DNA of 64,000 nt from ZC4RG29 sp035304385. Lineage in GTDB: Bacteria; Bacteroidota; Bacteroidia; Cytophagales; Cyclobacteriaceae. Shown in pieces: positions 36,973 to 46,549 of this stretch (position 1 is the first letter of the stretch; the number at the start of each line of letters is the position of its first letter). The notes below the pieces were generated by a model. That model searched no databases. It saw nothing but the letters and a program-made list of their open reading frames with translations, and was not told the DNA's origin. The DNA is taken from positions 113,023-177,022 of the forward strand of contig DATGQD010000069.1 of the NCBI GenBank assembly GCA_035304385.1. Direction: 5' to 3'. A program made the translations under genes and the position numbers.

Positions 36973-39321
36973 ATGGCAAAAAACCTCGTTATCGTAGAGT
37001 CGCCGGCCAAAGCAAAGACCATAGAAGGCTATCTGGGTAAGGATTTCAAAGTGGCGTCCAGCATGGGTCACGTACGCGATCTGCCCAAAGGAGGTGATGC
37101 AATCGACATAGAAAAGGGGTACGAACCTACCTATGAAGTAAGCCCCGACAAGAAGGAAGTTATCTCCCAATTAAAGAAGCTTGCCGAAGATGCTGAGATG
37201 GTTTACCTGGCTTCCGACGATGATCGTGAAGGAGAAGCGATTTCCTGGCATCTGAAGGAAGTACTGGATCTTAACGATGAAAAGACACGGAGAATCGTTT
37301 TTACCGAGATTACAAAGAAGGCGATTCTCAACGCGCTTGAAAATCCGCGCGGCATCGATATCGATCTGGTGAACGCACAACAAGCGCGTCGTGTGCTCGA
37401 TCGTCTCGTCGGCTATGAGCTTTCGCCCATACTCTGGAAAAAAATAAAGACAGGTCTCTCGGCAGGTCGCGTGCAGTCTGTCGCCGTTCGCCTCGTTGTC
37501 GAGCGCGAGCGCGAAATCAATGAGTTTCAGGCGAGCTCCGCTTACCGCATTACTGCATTGTTCGACCTGGGCGACGGAAAGCAACTGTCGGCCGAGTTAG
37601 GCGAGCGGTTCGAAAAAGAAGAAGACGCACTCGCCTTCCTTGAGTCGTGCAAAGGCGCAAAGTTCAGCATCACCGATCTGCAAACTAAACCGGCCAAGCG
37701 TTCACCTGCGCCGCCGTTTACCACTTCAACGTTGCAACAGGAAGCTTCACGCAAACTGAGCTTTTCGGTAATGCAGACGATGATGGTGGCACAGAAGCTG
37801 TACGAGGCCGGAAAGATCAGCTACATGCGTACGGACTCTGTGAATTTATCGAACGAAGCGCGTCAGGATGCCATCCGTCAGATCGAGACATCATACGGAA
37901 AGAACTTCGTTCAGCCCCGGCAATACAAAACGAAGTCGTCGTCTGCGCAGGAGGCGCACGAAGCGATACGTCCTACCGACTTCTCGGTAACCAATCCGGG
38001 AATGGACCGCAACGCACAGCGTTTGTACGAACTGATCTGGCGTCGTGCCATCGCATCGCAAATGGCCGATGCCGAGCTGGAGAAGACTACGGCGACTATC
38101 GGTATATCCACAAACGAACGCACGCTCACCGCTACAGGCGAAGTGATCCGTTTCGAAGGATTTCTCAAAGTATATATGGAGTCGGCCGACGATGACGACG
38201 AAGAAGAAAACGGCAAGGTGTTGCCACCCCTGGAAATAGGGCAAGACCTTAATCTGTCCTGGCTTCGCGCACGTCAGTCTTTCACCCGCCATCCTCCGCG
38301 CTATACGGAAGCGAGCCTGGTGAAAAAGCTGGAAGAGATGGGCATTGGCCGTCCTTCCACGTACGCGCCGACCATATCGACCATTCAGAAGCGCGGATAC
38401 ATTGTCAAGGAAAGCCGCGACGGGGTCGAACGACAATACAATGTTTTCACGCTGGAGGACGACAAGATAGATCGGCGTCAGGAGACTGAAATTACCGGCG
38501 CGGAAAAGAATAAGCTGTTCCCCACGAATACAGCCATGATCGTGAACGACTTCCTCGTCGAACACTTCCCCGATGTGACAGACTACTCCTTTACGTCTGA
38601 GATCGAACAGGAGTTCGACGAAATCGCCAGCGGCAAGTTGGAATGGAGGAAAATGATCGACGACTTCTACAAGCCCTTTAATAAAAAGGTGACCAAGACG
38701 GAGAAGGTCGAGCGATCCTCCGTAGGGAAGAGCCGTGAACTGGGTGTCGATCCAAAGACCGGTAAGAACGTATACGCCAAACTGGGTAAGTTCGGCGCCT
38801 ACGTTCAGATAGGAGAGAATCCAGACGACAACGGTGGTGAAAAGCCGAAGTTTGCCAGCCTGCGTCCCGGTCAGTTCATTGAGAGCATTACACTTGAAGA
38901 GGCGCTCGAGCTGTTCCGGCTTCCGCGGGAAGTAGGGGAGTTCGAAGGGAAACCACTCACAGTGAATATCGGACGGTTCGGCCCGTATATTCTTCACGAT
39001 AAAAAATTCGTATCCATACCCAAGACGGACGACCCGTATACGATTCAGGCCGACCGCGCGATCGAACTGGTCAAAGCCAAACGGGAGGCGGACGCGCGCA
39101 AGACGATCAAGGAATTCGATGAGAATCCCGACATAAAAGTCCTGAACGGCCGGTTTGGTCCGTACATCAAGGCGGGTAAGAAAAACGTCAAGATCCCGAA
39201 AGACAAAGTACCTGCCGAACTGACGTTGGAGGAGTGCCTGGCGCTCGTGGAAGCAGCGCCGGAGAAAAAAACGCGGGGTACGGCGGCACGGAAAACAACA
39301 GCACGCAAGAAGAAAAGCTAA
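36973..39321 (+). CDS. topA: DNA topoisomerase I (type IA)
   Basis: A 782-residue enzyme that relaxes negative supercoils. The Toprim domain opens at NLVIVESPAKAKTIEGYL, the catalytic Tyr is Tyr284 in KISYMRTDS, and the PPRYTEASLVKKLEEMGIGRPSTYAPTI region follows. The C-terminal part has repeated topoisomerase zinc-ribbon-like domains without Cys, with the recurring FGPYI motif. A short Lys/Arg/Thr tail (TRGTAARKTTARKKKS) probably adds DNA affinity. It is three bases before the sirtuin gene, so the pair is co-transcribed. Confidence 0.97.
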   Translation: MAKNLVIVESPAKAKTIEGYLGKDFKVASSMGHVRDLPKGGDAIDIEKGYEPTYEVSPDKKEVISQLKKLAEDAEMVYLASDDDREGEAISWHLKEVLDLNDEKTRRIVFTEITKKAILNALENPRGIDIDLVNAQQARRVLDRLVGYELSPILWKKIKTGLSAGRVQSVAVRLVVEREREINEFQASSAYRITALFDLGDGKQLSAELGERFEKEEDALAFLESCKGAKFSITDLQTKPAKRSPAPPFTTSTLQQEASRKLSFSVMQTMMVAQKLYEAGKISYMRTDSVNLSNEARQDAIRQIETSYGKNFVQPRQYKTKSSSAQEAHEAIRPTDFSVTNPGMDRNAQRLYELIWRRAIASQMADAELEKTTATIGISTNERTLTATGEVIRFEGFLKVYMESADDDDEEENGKVLPPLEIGQDLNLSWLRARQSFTRHPPRYTEASLVKKLEEMGIGRPSTYAPTISTIQKRGYIVKESRDGVERQYNVFTLEDDKIDRRQETEITGAEKNKLFPTNTAMIVNDFLVEHFPDVTDYSFTSEIEQEFDEIASGKLEWRKMIDDFYKPFNKKVTKTEKVERSSVGKSRELGVDPKTGKNVYAKLGKFGAYVQIGENPDDNGGEKPKFASLRPGQFIESITLEEALELFRLPREVGEFEGKPLTVNIGRFGPYILHDKKFVSIPKTDDPYTIQADRAIELVKAKREADARKTIKEFDENPDIKVLNGRFGPYIKAGKKNVKIPKDKVPAELTLEECLALVEAAPEKKTRGTAARKTTARKKKS

Positions 39322-39324
39322 GCC

Positions 39325-40014
39325 ATGAAAAAGCTCGTCGTACTCACCGGGGCGGGCATCAGTGCCGAGAGTGGCATTCCCACCTTTCGCGATTCCGACG
39401 GCCTGTGGGAGGGGTATGACGTAAGCGAAGTGGCTACGCCCGAAGGCTGGCGAAAGAATCCTGAACTGGTACTGGAATTCTATAACCAGCGAAGAAAGCG
39501 CGCGCTTGAGGTTGCGCCCAACGATGGGCATCGGATATTGGCGGAACTGGAATCACTCTTCGACGTTACCATCATCACGCAGAATGTCGACAACCTTCAC
39601 GAACGTGCCGGATCTTCGAATGTGATTCACTTGCATGGGAGCCTGTTTCAATCTCGCAGTACGATCGACGAGTCGCTTGTGTACGACATCGAAGGTTGGG
39701 AGCTCAGGCCTGGCGATTTGTGTGAAAAAGGATCGCAGCTGCGACCCAATATTGTATGGTTCGGCGAATTGGTGCCGATGATGGAGGTGGCGGCATCTGA
39801 AGCGGCGAAGGCGGATGTATTCCTCGTTGTCGGTACGTCTATGGTGGTGTATCCCGCGGCGGGTTTAATCCACTATGTGCCCAATCACGTTCCGAAGTTC
39901 TTCGTAGACCCAAACCTTCCCGACGCCGGACATGTGCCGAACCTCACCATGATTGGAGAGAAGGCGAGTACGGGATTGCGAAAGGTGAAGGACGCGTTGG
40001 TTGCGCTAGCTTGA
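39325..40014 (+). CDS. cobB: NAD-dependent protein deacylase, class III sirtuin lacking zinc cysteines
   Basis: A 229-residue Sir2 enzyme. It has GAGISAESGIPTFRDSDGLW, the catalytic His in VIHLHGSL and TQNVDN. FYNQRR carries the Tyr-x-x-Arg pair that marks class III desuccinylases/demalonylases. The usual zinc tetrad is not present: only one Cys (DLCEKG) lies between the His and QLRPNIVWFGE. The same loss occurs in sirtuins of other Bacteroidota. It follows topA by 3 bp and is convergent with the TlpA-type gene. Confidence 0.92.
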   Translation: MKKLVVLTGAGISAESGIPTFRDSDGLWEGYDVSEVATPEGWRKNPELVLEFYNQRRKRALEVAPNDGHRILAELESLFDVTIITQNVDNLHERAGSSNVIHLHGSLFQSRSTIDESLVYDIEGWELRPGDLCEKGSQLRPNIVWFGELVPMMEVAASEAAKADVFLVVGTSMVVYPAAGLIHYVPNHVPKFFVDPNLPDAGHVPNLTMIGEKASTGLRKVKDALVALA

Positions 40015-40017
40015 CAG

Positions 40018-40632
40018 CTATTCCCCTGTATTCACCTTATCAAGAAACTTTCTGAATTTCGAAGTGTTGTAGTCGGCCATACCGCGTTTCTTGTATACGA
40101 TGGTACCGTCCGGAGCAATCACAAAGGTAGACGGGATAATGCGCACCTGGAGTTGCTCGGGTAGGTCACCCGCGATATATACGGGAAAGGTATAATTGTT
40201 CTTTGCGACGTAGTCTTTAACCTTTTGAAGGTCTTGCGGCCGGTCTATCGACAGCATGACAAACTGAATCGAATCACTGGCCACCTGGTCGTACAGCTTC
40301 TGTATGGAGGGCATCTCCGCTCTGCACGGTCCGCACCATGTAGCCCAGATGTTGAGAAAAACGGTTTTGCCGCGATAGGTGTTGAAATCCACTGTTTCAC
40401 CCTCCGGGGTAGTAACAGAAAACGAATATTCAAACATATCCTTTCCCGGCTCGGAGGATGCAGGATTGGCGTTCTTAAGGCCCGTGGCGAGGACTATCCT
40501 GCCGGCGGCTGATTGGAGTCCGCTTAGTGCGTTAGTGTACTGCAACAACAGGAAAGCAGCCCCAACTAACAACCAGGGACGGGAGGCGCGCCACACCTTT
40601 TTAACAACGCCGGGTATTACGGATGTGCTCAT
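40018..40632 (-). CDS. TlpA family membrane-anchored thioredoxin
   Basis: A 204-residue thiol-disulfide oxidoreductase. One N-terminal hydrophobic segment (about 12-32) anchors it to the inner membrane with the thioredoxin domain outside. The redox motif is WATWCGPCRAEMPS. FVIAPDGTIVYKKRG is the cis-Pro/strand region. It is divergent from the unknown gene at 40709. Confidence 0.92.
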   Translation of the reverse strand: MSTSVIPGVVKKVWRASRPWLLVGAAFLLLQYTNALSGLQSAAGRIVLATGLKNANPASSEPGKDMFEYSFSVTTPEGETVDFNTYRGKTVFLNIWATWCGPCRAEMPSIQKLYDQVASDSIQFVMLSIDRPQDLQKVKDYVAKNNYTFPVYIAGDLPEQLQVRIIPSTFVIAPDGTIVYKKRGMADYNTSKFRKFLDKVNTGE

Positions 40633-40708
40633 TGGCTCGATTTTAAACTATTTTGAAGCGTGAAAAGTGCTTATTTCGGTTTTTCCTGACATCCTAACGG
40701 GTCCGGCT

Positions 40709-42457
40709 ATGACGGAACTGCGTACCGCAACAACACTTTTTATCGTCTTTTTTGCATTTTCTGCTTTCGGGCAGAAAGTCAAATACAAAGATATCTACAG
40801 TCTGCTGAGTACCAAACAATACGACGCGGCCGAACCGTTCCTGAAACGTTATCTCGCCGGCGATCAGGGCAATCCCAACGCATTCCTGTTTATGGGCATG
40901 ATCTACCAGGAAAAGGTGGCTGCCTGCCATGTACTGCGGGAAACACCATCATTGGTCGCCTATGCTGATTCCGCAATACAATGTTTCGACAAGGCGTCAT
41001 CCCTGCTCACCGAGCGTGAGATCAAACGGAACAAGGAGTACTACCAGGCGTACAACCGCAGAGACCTCAGAACGGGTGAGTTCGGCATTGCACTGTCAGA
41101 CATTCAGTTCGACCTCCAAAAGCGGAAGGAGGCGCTGCTGACACGGTCAGCGGCCGCCAAAATGATACGCCATCACCTGGAGTCGGCCGACAGCCTCTAC
41201 GCAGCGAGCGCATCGGCCTACAAAGTACTCGCACAACATCATTCGACAGGTCACAGTCTTTTTCTCCGGGCGAATGACAGTACGGTGGCGTTGCTCGACG
41301 ACCTGTCGTCCCGCTTCGATGCGGCGTTGAAGGCCGTGCGCTTGTATCAGTCGAGTATGTCGTCACCGGGTGTTCCCGCCTACCGTCACGATTTTAACCT
41401 GCGCACCCTGTCTGCCTACCCGACGGAAGGGATGGATGCGATCGACTTTCTCGCGGAGGAGGTGAGCCTTTGGGATTACGGAACATTTGCCGCTGATGCA
41501 CGAAAAAAAATTCTCGACGATATTCTGCCGTTGCAGAAAGAGACAGTGACACTCCTAACCGCACTATCAGCTGCGGAAAGTGAATCGGGAGATCATGCTG
41601 AGGTTACCGCATTGCCATTTGATCGTTTCGGTCGTTATGACGATAAAGACCCGCTGCCTCTGGCACTTGCGCGCTTATATATTGCCGACCGACAGTATCA
41701 CGAGGCCCGTGCGAATAGGGAAGCTGTCGCTGATTCGCTCGATGTACACCTGCAACTGGAACTGGCGCGAAGTGAAGTGCGTGCGCTTGAGCGCGTCGAC
41801 AGCGCTGTTGCATTGTTTCGCCTGCAAGACCTGAAAGAAGGATTGCACCGTTACGCGCGTTTCCTGCCGACCCATCTCGGCACAACGCAGGCGGTGGTAT
41901 CGCTACTCGATACCGTCACAGCGGCTGTCGACACGAGCCGTCAACGCGTCAACGAAAACCTTGCGATGCGCGAGCTTGAGGCGCAACGGTTGCGGGTAGG
42001 GGAGGATTACATTCCGTTAACGGCTGCGGATACACTGGAAGGCTACCGTCCATTGCTTACGGTTGACGAACAGTATACGATAGGGGTAAAGCGTGTGGAC
42101 TCGGTTTCTTTTGCCGGGTACTTTTACGCGATCACGCCATCGCGCGTGCCCGACATTGCCGCGACATTTGCGCTGGACACAAAAGCATTCGATGACTCCC
42201 ACTGGCCGTCCGTCAAGGCACTGTCCACAGATGCGAATGGGCTGCTTTATTATGTGCTGATATATTCAGAGGACGCGGATCAGGAAAAGTATCCGGCCAA
42301 GGTGGCTAAGGTCTATCGCATTGATGGCTTGTCGTGGGCAACGGATATCAAACTTGGATTTCTGCCGGAGTCGTTGGAATATGAACCTGCCGCCGGAACG
42401 CTGATCGTCCGTGGGGCGGATACTTTAATTATTGACAAGAACGGGAATCCTCAATGA
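40709..42457 (+). CDS. Exported hypothetical protein with TPR-like N-terminus
   Basis: A 582-residue protein I do not recognise. The ATG at 40709 opens a signal peptide (FIVFFAFSAFGQ, cleavage after about 21), preferred over an in-frame start at 40667. Residues about 25-75 resemble a TPR pair (YSLLSTKQYDAAEPFLKRYL, NAFLFMGMIYQEKV). A helical, Ala/Leu-rich middle follows, and the last 150 residues are beta-rich with no motif. It probably acts in the periplasm. Confidence 0.8.
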   Translation: MTELRTATTLFIVFFAFSAFGQKVKYKDIYSLLSTKQYDAAEPFLKRYLAGDQGNPNAFLFMGMIYQEKVAACHVLRETPSLVAYADSAIQCFDKASSLLTEREIKRNKEYYQAYNRRDLRTGEFGIALSDIQFDLQKRKEALLTRSAAAKMIRHHLESADSLYAASASAYKVLAQHHSTGHSLFLRANDSTVALLDDLSSRFDAALKAVRLYQSSMSSPGVPAYRHDFNLRTLSAYPTEGMDAIDFLAEEVSLWDYGTFAADARKKILDDILPLQKETVTLLTALSAAESESGDHAEVTALPFDRFGRYDDKDPLPLALARLYIADRQYHEARANREAVADSLDVHLQLELARSEVRALERVDSAVALFRLQDLKEGLHRYARFLPTHLGTTQAVVSLLDTVTAAVDTSRQRVNENLAMRELEAQRLRVGEDYIPLTAADTLEGYRPLLTVDEQYTIGVKRVDSVSFAGYFYAITPSRVPDIAATFALDTKAFDDSHWPSVKALSTDANGLLYYVLIYSEDADQEKYPAKVAKVYRIDGLSWATDIKLGFLPESLEYEPAAGTLIVRGADTLIIDKNGNPQ

Positions 42458-42461
42458 GGGC

Positions 42462-42911
42462 TCAGGCCTGCACGAGTTTCTTCCAATCCTGAAAGCGCAT
42501 GTCGATGCGTTGGCGGATTTTTTCGTAGTTATCCCAGCTATCGGTGACGTGATAAATGGACGGGAGGCTCTTTACGAGTATTTCGTCATAATCGTTCCGG
42601 TACAATCCACCTCCATAATAATAGTAGGTGAACATATTTCCCTGGCGGCTGAACAGTTCGTATCCCAGGTAGCCATCCCAGATCTCGCTGAGAATCGTAC
42701 ATGAGATCTCTCTCCTTTTGAAGCGGAAGATTTGGTTAGACGCCTCTTCCTCAAAGTATTCCGAATAAAGATCCGAATCAATGATCCATCCCAGGTACAT
42801 GCCGATGTGAACGTAGGCCTGCTCTATGGGAAGTGAATCGGGAAAATTTCCCAGAAAATGGGTCTTAGCGTTATCGTAAATCGTCTTTTGAATGTCAGCC
42901 TTTTTGTCCAT
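42462..42911 (-). CDS. Hypothetical protein (DUF7832-like)
   Basis: A 149-residue cytoplasmic protein. The pattern YVHIGMYLGWIIDSDLYSEYFEEE resembles proteins in the DUF7832 group, some of which occur next to polymorphic-toxin or effector genes and may be immunity-like. No toxin gene is adjacent here. The upstream region is AT-rich and probably holds the promoter. It is convergent with the unknown exported protein (4-bp gap). Confidence 0.65.
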   Translation of the reverse strand: MDKKADIQKTIYDNAKTHFLGNFPDSLPIEQAYVHIGMYLGWIIDSDLYSEYFEEEASNQIFRFKRREISCTILSEIWDGYLGYELFSRQGNMFTYYYYGGGLYRNDYDEILVKSLPSIYHVTDSWDNYEKIRQRIDMRFQDWKKLVQA

Positions 42912-43006
42912 TTACAACTTACTTCGTTAACAACCTAAAATAATAAATTAATCGGACTTTACCCGGATTTGTGCAGGATTGTTGGTCCGATACAGCTATA
43001 AATCTG

Positions 43007-44245
43007 TCAATGAAAGAAAAGGTAAGCGACGAACACGCCGGCAATTAAACCTGCAAGGTCGGCAATCAGGCCGGCCGTGAGCGCATATCGGCTATTTCGG
43101 ATGTTCACCGATCCAAAATACACTGCAAGGATATAAAATGTTGTTTCAGTACAGCCCCGCAGTATGGCAGCGAGGTTGCCCACAAAGCTGTCGGGTCCGA
43201 AATTATCCGGATGTGCCACGTCCAGCATCATGCCACGTGCCGCGGTGCCGCTTAGCGGCTTGAGGAGTGCTACAGGAAGCGCATCGACAAAATCCGTATT
43301 CATTCCCATGAACGCAAACACGCTTCCAATGCCGCTGATGATGTGGTCGAGTGCACCCGAGGCGCGAAATACACCGATGCCCACGAGCATGGCCACGAGG
43401 TAAGGTATGATTTTCACCGAGGTGGTAAATCCTTCTTTTGCTCCTTCGACAAAAGTCTCGAAGAGTCTCACCTTCCGAATAAGTCCCAGTACCAGGAACC
43501 CGACAATGAGGGAGACAATAATAAGACTGCTGATAAGGCTCGACTGTTGCTGCAGTTCCTCGGGTGGGAGGGAGAGGAAATAGGTTACGGCGACTACGAT
43601 AATAGCCGTCAGCCCACCGATGTAGGCGAGCAATACCGGGTCGATCAGTCTTATCCGCTGTCGTATAGACAGGTACAGCAGGCCGATCATGGTTGAAAAG
43701 AACGTTGCAATCAACGTCGGGATGAATATCGCGGTAGGATCGACTGATCCCAGACTTGCGCGATCGACGATAATGGCAAGGGGTATGATCGTGAGTCCGG
43801 AGGTATTCAAAACAAGAAACGTAATCTGGGCGTTGGACGCGGTATCGGGATCGGGGTTGATGTCCTGCAATTCTTTCATGGCTTTCAACCCCAGCGGGGT
43901 GGCGGCATTATCGAGACCCAGAATATTCGCGCTGAAGTTCATAATGATCGAGCCGGTTGCCGGATGATCGCGCGGCACTTCAGGAAACAGCCGCGAAAAG
44001 AACGGGCCGACCAGCCGGGCCAGCAGCGGCACCATTCCGCCCTTCTCGCCAATTTTCATCAGCCCGAGCCACAGCGCCATTACACCGGTGAGATACAGGG
44101 ATATTTCAAAGCCGGTGCGGGCGCTGTCAAAGGTCGACGCCAGCAGAGCCGGAAAGACTTCAGTGTCGTTAAAGAAAATCAGCTTGGCGAGGGCGACGAC
44201 AAAGGCGATAAGGAAAAAAGAAACCCAGATATAGTTTAGCGCCAT
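43007..44245 (-). CDS. Fused SpmA-SpmB nucleoside-recognition/Gate domain membrane protein
   Basis: A 412-residue membrane protein with about ten hydrophobic helices. It contains two Gate (nucleoside recognition) domains in tandem: ANILGLDNAATPLGLKAMKELQ in the first half, and KEGFTTSVKIIPYLVAMLVGIGVFRASG with SVNIRNSRYALTAGLIADLAGL in the second. In Bacillus the halves are separate spore maturation proteins; here they are one chain, as in other Bacteroidota. It probably works in transport and not sporulation. It is the last gene of the unit gltA-ACBP-rsmE-spmAB, or has its own promoter at 44273. Confidence 0.88.
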   Translation of the reverse strand: MALNYIWVSFFLIAFVVALAKLIFFNDTEVFPALLASTFDSARTGFEISLYLTGVMALWLGLMKIGEKGGMVPLLARLVGPFFSRLFPEVPRDHPATGSIIMNFSANILGLDNAATPLGLKAMKELQDINPDPDTASNAQITFLVLNTSGLTIIPLAIIVDRASLGSVDPTAIFIPTLIATFFSTMIGLLYLSIRQRIRLIDPVLLAYIGGLTAIIVVAVTYFLSLPPEELQQQSSLISSLIIVSLIVGFLVLGLIRKVRLFETFVEGAKEGFTTSVKIIPYLVAMLVGIGVFRASGALDHIISGIGSVFAFMGMNTDFVDALPVALLKPLSGTAARGMMLDVAHPDNFGPDSFVGNLAAILRGCTETTFYILAVYFGSVNIRNSRYALTAGLIADLAGLIAGVFVAYLFFH

Positions 44246-44272
44246 TCTGTCGAGTCAGGTTAGGTAAATCAA

Positions 44273-44280
44273 CAAATGTA
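44273..44280 (-). promoter_or_regulatory. Candidate -7 box of the SpmAB gene
   Basis: Minus-strand TACATTTG matches TAnnTTTG exactly, 28 bases before the ATG at 44245 and just after the rsmE stop. TTG lies only 12 bases upstream of it, so no standard -33 can be proposed. Confidence 0.45.
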
Positions 44281-44289
44281 GCGTGACAA

Positions 44290-44979
44290 TTACAAGTTGG
44301 CGAGGGTAAGGCTATGAACGGCCGCAAGACCCGCCGTTTCAGTTCGTAGCCGCGCCGGACCGAGATTGACCGGCAGGAAACCTGCTGCTTGCGCCATCTT
44401 CATTTCTTCCGACGAGAAGTCGCCCTCGGGTCCGATCAGCACGCAGTACGATCGCTTCGGTGTCGCGGCCCGCACCAGATGCTGCGCTCCGGATGCCGAA
44501 GCGACAAACCGTTGTTCCTCATCCGCCTTCCGGATCATGTCGGAGAAGAGGACCACCCCGTGGATGGCAGGCAGTGTGGCGCGAAGGGATTGCTTCATGG
44601 CGCTGACGGCCAATCGCACAAGCCGATCAACTTTTACAGCGGTGCGTTCACTGTGTTCACATGTCATTAAGGTGATGGTACCCACGCCGATCTCAACAGC
44701 TTTCTCCACAAACCAGTCGATACGCTCCCTGTGCTTTGTGGGCGCGATGGCGATGTGGGTGGTGTACTCGGGAGCATCCGGCTTATGTTCACCGCGGATA
44801 TCGAATGCGCAGCGGCTGGGGTCGGGTGATGTTATGATCGCATCGTAAAAGGAACCCAAGCCATCGGTGATCCGGATGGTATCGCCTTGCTTGTGGCGCA
44901 GTACCTTTATACAGTGGCGCGATTCGTCAGGATCAAGATGCCGAACACCTTCCCGTATTCCCGGCTCGTAAAAAAGCAT
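44290..44979 (-). CDS. rsmE: 16S rRNA (uracil(1498)-N(3))-methyltransferase
   Basis: A 229-residue SPOUT-fold methyltransferase acting on 16S rRNA in the 30S subunit. The C-terminal SAM knot is visible in YCVLIGPEGDFSSEEM and LGPARLRTETAGLAAV. The start ATG shares one base with the stop of the ACBP gene (TGATG), so translation is likely coupled. Confidence 0.93.
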   Translation of the reverse strand: MLFYEPGIREGVRHLDPDESRHCIKVLRHKQGDTIRITDGLGSFYDAIITSPDPSRCAFDIRGEHKPDAPEYTTHIAIAPTKHRERIDWFVEKAVEIGVGTITLMTCEHSERTAVKVDRLVRLAVSAMKQSLRATLPAIHGVVLFSDMIRKADEEQRFVASASGAQHLVRAATPKRSYCVLIGPEGDFSSEEMKMAQAAGFLPVNLGPARLRTETAGLAAVHSLTLANL

Positions 44980-45239
44980 CAACCCGCTTGTTGCAGACGT
45001 TGTACCAGGGCGACGTAGGCGCGCATGGCCTCTTCGCGGGGCGTGGATTTCTTTGAGGCCCAGGCGTCGTACTTAGCGATGGCTTTGAAGTCGAAGCCGC
45101 CGGGTCTTTCACCTGATACGTCGCCCTCGGTCGCCTGCTTGAACAGGGCGTACAGTTCCAGCAAGGTTTCGTTGTCGGGACGTGCAGGAAGCTTCCTTGA
45201 ATCTTCTACCGCCTTTTCAAATTCTTCGTTCAGGTTCAT
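44979..45239 (-). CDS. Acyl-CoA-binding protein
   Basis: An 86-residue four-helix acyl-CoA-binding protein (ACBP). Residues include LYALFKQATEGDV and the DFKAIAKYDAWASKK motif that holds the acyl-CoA. The upstream frame to 45362 overlaps citrate synthase and is not used. ACBPs are sporadic in bacteria. It lies 20 bp after gltA and overlaps rsmE by one base, which suggests that acetyl/acyl-CoA flux genes are co-expressed. Confidence 0.92.
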   Translation of the reverse strand: MNLNEEFEKAVEDSRKLPARPDNETLLELYALFKQATEGDVSGERPGGFDFKAIAKYDAWASKKSTPREEAMRAYVALVQRLQQAG

Positions 45240-45259
45240 CCGGGCAGGGAATAGAAAGA

Positions 45260-46549
45260 TTAGTCGCGTTCTTCGATGGGCACATAGGGCCGGAGTTGCT
45301 CGCCGACATAGATCTGCCGCGGGCGTCCGATGGGCTCCCTGTTGTCGCGCATTTCTTTCCATTGTGCGATCCAGCCGGGAAGGCGCCCCATTGCGAACAT
45401 TACGGTGAACATATCGACAGGCAGGCCGAGCGCGCGATAGATAATCCCGCTGTAGAAGTCGACATTGGGATAGAGTTTACGCTCTACAAAGTACGGATCC
45501 TGCAAGGCCACTTCCTCCAGCTTTTTGGCGATGTCGAGTACGGGGTCTTTCACGCCGAGCTTGGCCAGCACACCATCGGCGGCCTTTTTGATAATCTTGG
45601 CGCGGGGGTCGAAATTTTTGTACACGCGGTGTCCGAATCCCATCAGGCGGAACGGATCGTTCTTGTCTTTGGCCTTTTTGATCCATTTTTCGATGTTGCC
45701 CCCGTCTTCGCGGATGCTTTCGAGCATGACAATCACTTCCTGGTTGGCCCCTCCGTGAAGGGGTCCCCAGAGGGCGTTGATGCCGGCGGAAATAGAGGCA
45801 TAGATGCTGGCGCGCGAAGATCCCACAATGCGGACGGTAGAGGTGGAGCAGTTTTGCTCGTGATCGGCGTGAAGGATCAGCAGCTTGTTAAGGGCGGATG
45901 CCACTACGGGATCGACTTCATACCGTTGTGCGGGGAGCGCGAACATCATTTTAAGGAAGCGCGAGCAGTATTCGAGGTCGTTGTCGGGATAGTTTACCGG
46001 GTGACCCATAGCGTTTTTATAGGACCAGGCTGCAAACGTTGGCATTTTCGCCAGACAACGGATGATACTCAGATAGACCAGGTCATCGGGTCGGTTGGGG
46101 TCGAGCGATTCCGGGTAAAAGGCCGTCTGTGCGCAGAAAAGGGAAGCCAGGACACCCATGGGGTGAGCGGTTGACGGGAAGCCGTCGAGTATCTTTTTGA
46201 TGTCCTCATGGACCAGCGTGTGGGTTCGGATGTCATAGGTAAATTCCTCCAATTCCTGCCGGTTGGGCAGTTTGCCGAATATGAGCAAGTATGAAACTTC
46301 TTCGAAGGTAGATTTTTCCGCGAGTTCCTCGATCGCGTACCCCCGGTATCGGAGAACACCCTCATCTCCATCCAGGAAGGTGATCGCGCTCTTGGTTGCT
46401 CCGGTATTCTTATACCCCAGGTCCAGGGTGATCGCACCTGACTTCTCACGAAGCTCGCCAATATCAATGGCAACTTCCGCCTCGGTTCCTTCAATTACCG
46501 GGAGTTCATAGGTTTGACCGTCAAGTTTCAATTCAGCAGTTTTCGACAT
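45260..46549 (-). CDS. gltA: Citrate synthase
   Basis: A 429-residue type II citrate synthase that condenses acetyl-CoA and oxaloacetate. Catalytic residues are in LHADHEQNCSTSTVR (His), MGFGHRVYKNFDPRAK (His and Asp region) and the C-terminal arm GRPRQIY. The ATG at 46549 is preferred to an upstream TTG. It is the first gene of the leftward unit, and a TATATTTA box lies at 46574-46581. Confidence 0.97.
   Translation of the reverse strand: MSKTAELKLDGQTYELPVIEGTEAEVAIDIGELREKSGAITLDLGYKNTGATKSAITFLDGDEGVLRYRGYAIEELAEKSTFEEVSYLLIFGKLPNRQELEEFTYDIRTHTLVHEDIKKILDGFPSTAHPMGVLASLFCAQTAFYPESLDPNRPDDLVYLSIIRCLAKMPTFAAWSYKNAMGHPVNYPDNDLEYCSRFLKMMFALPAQRYEVDPVVASALNKLLILHADHEQNCSTSTVRIVGSSRASIYASISAGINALWGPLHGGANQEVIVMLESIREDGGNIEKWIKKAKDKNDPFRLMGFGHRVYKNFDPRAKIIKKAADGVLAKLGVKDPVLDIAKKLEEVALQDPYFVERKLYPNVDFYSGIIYRALGLPVDMFTVMFAMGRLPGWIAQWKEMRDNREPIGRPRQIYVGEQLRPYVPIEERD

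Noticed and set aside
37891..39531. 546-codon open frame opposite topA
   Set aside because: It lies fully opposite a well-supported topoisomerase gene and reads as reversed codons; long antisense frames are expected in GC-rich genes.
45182..46174. 330-codon plus-strand frame opposite gltA and the ACBP gene
   Set aside because: It is antisense to two recognised genes and has no motif or plausible start.
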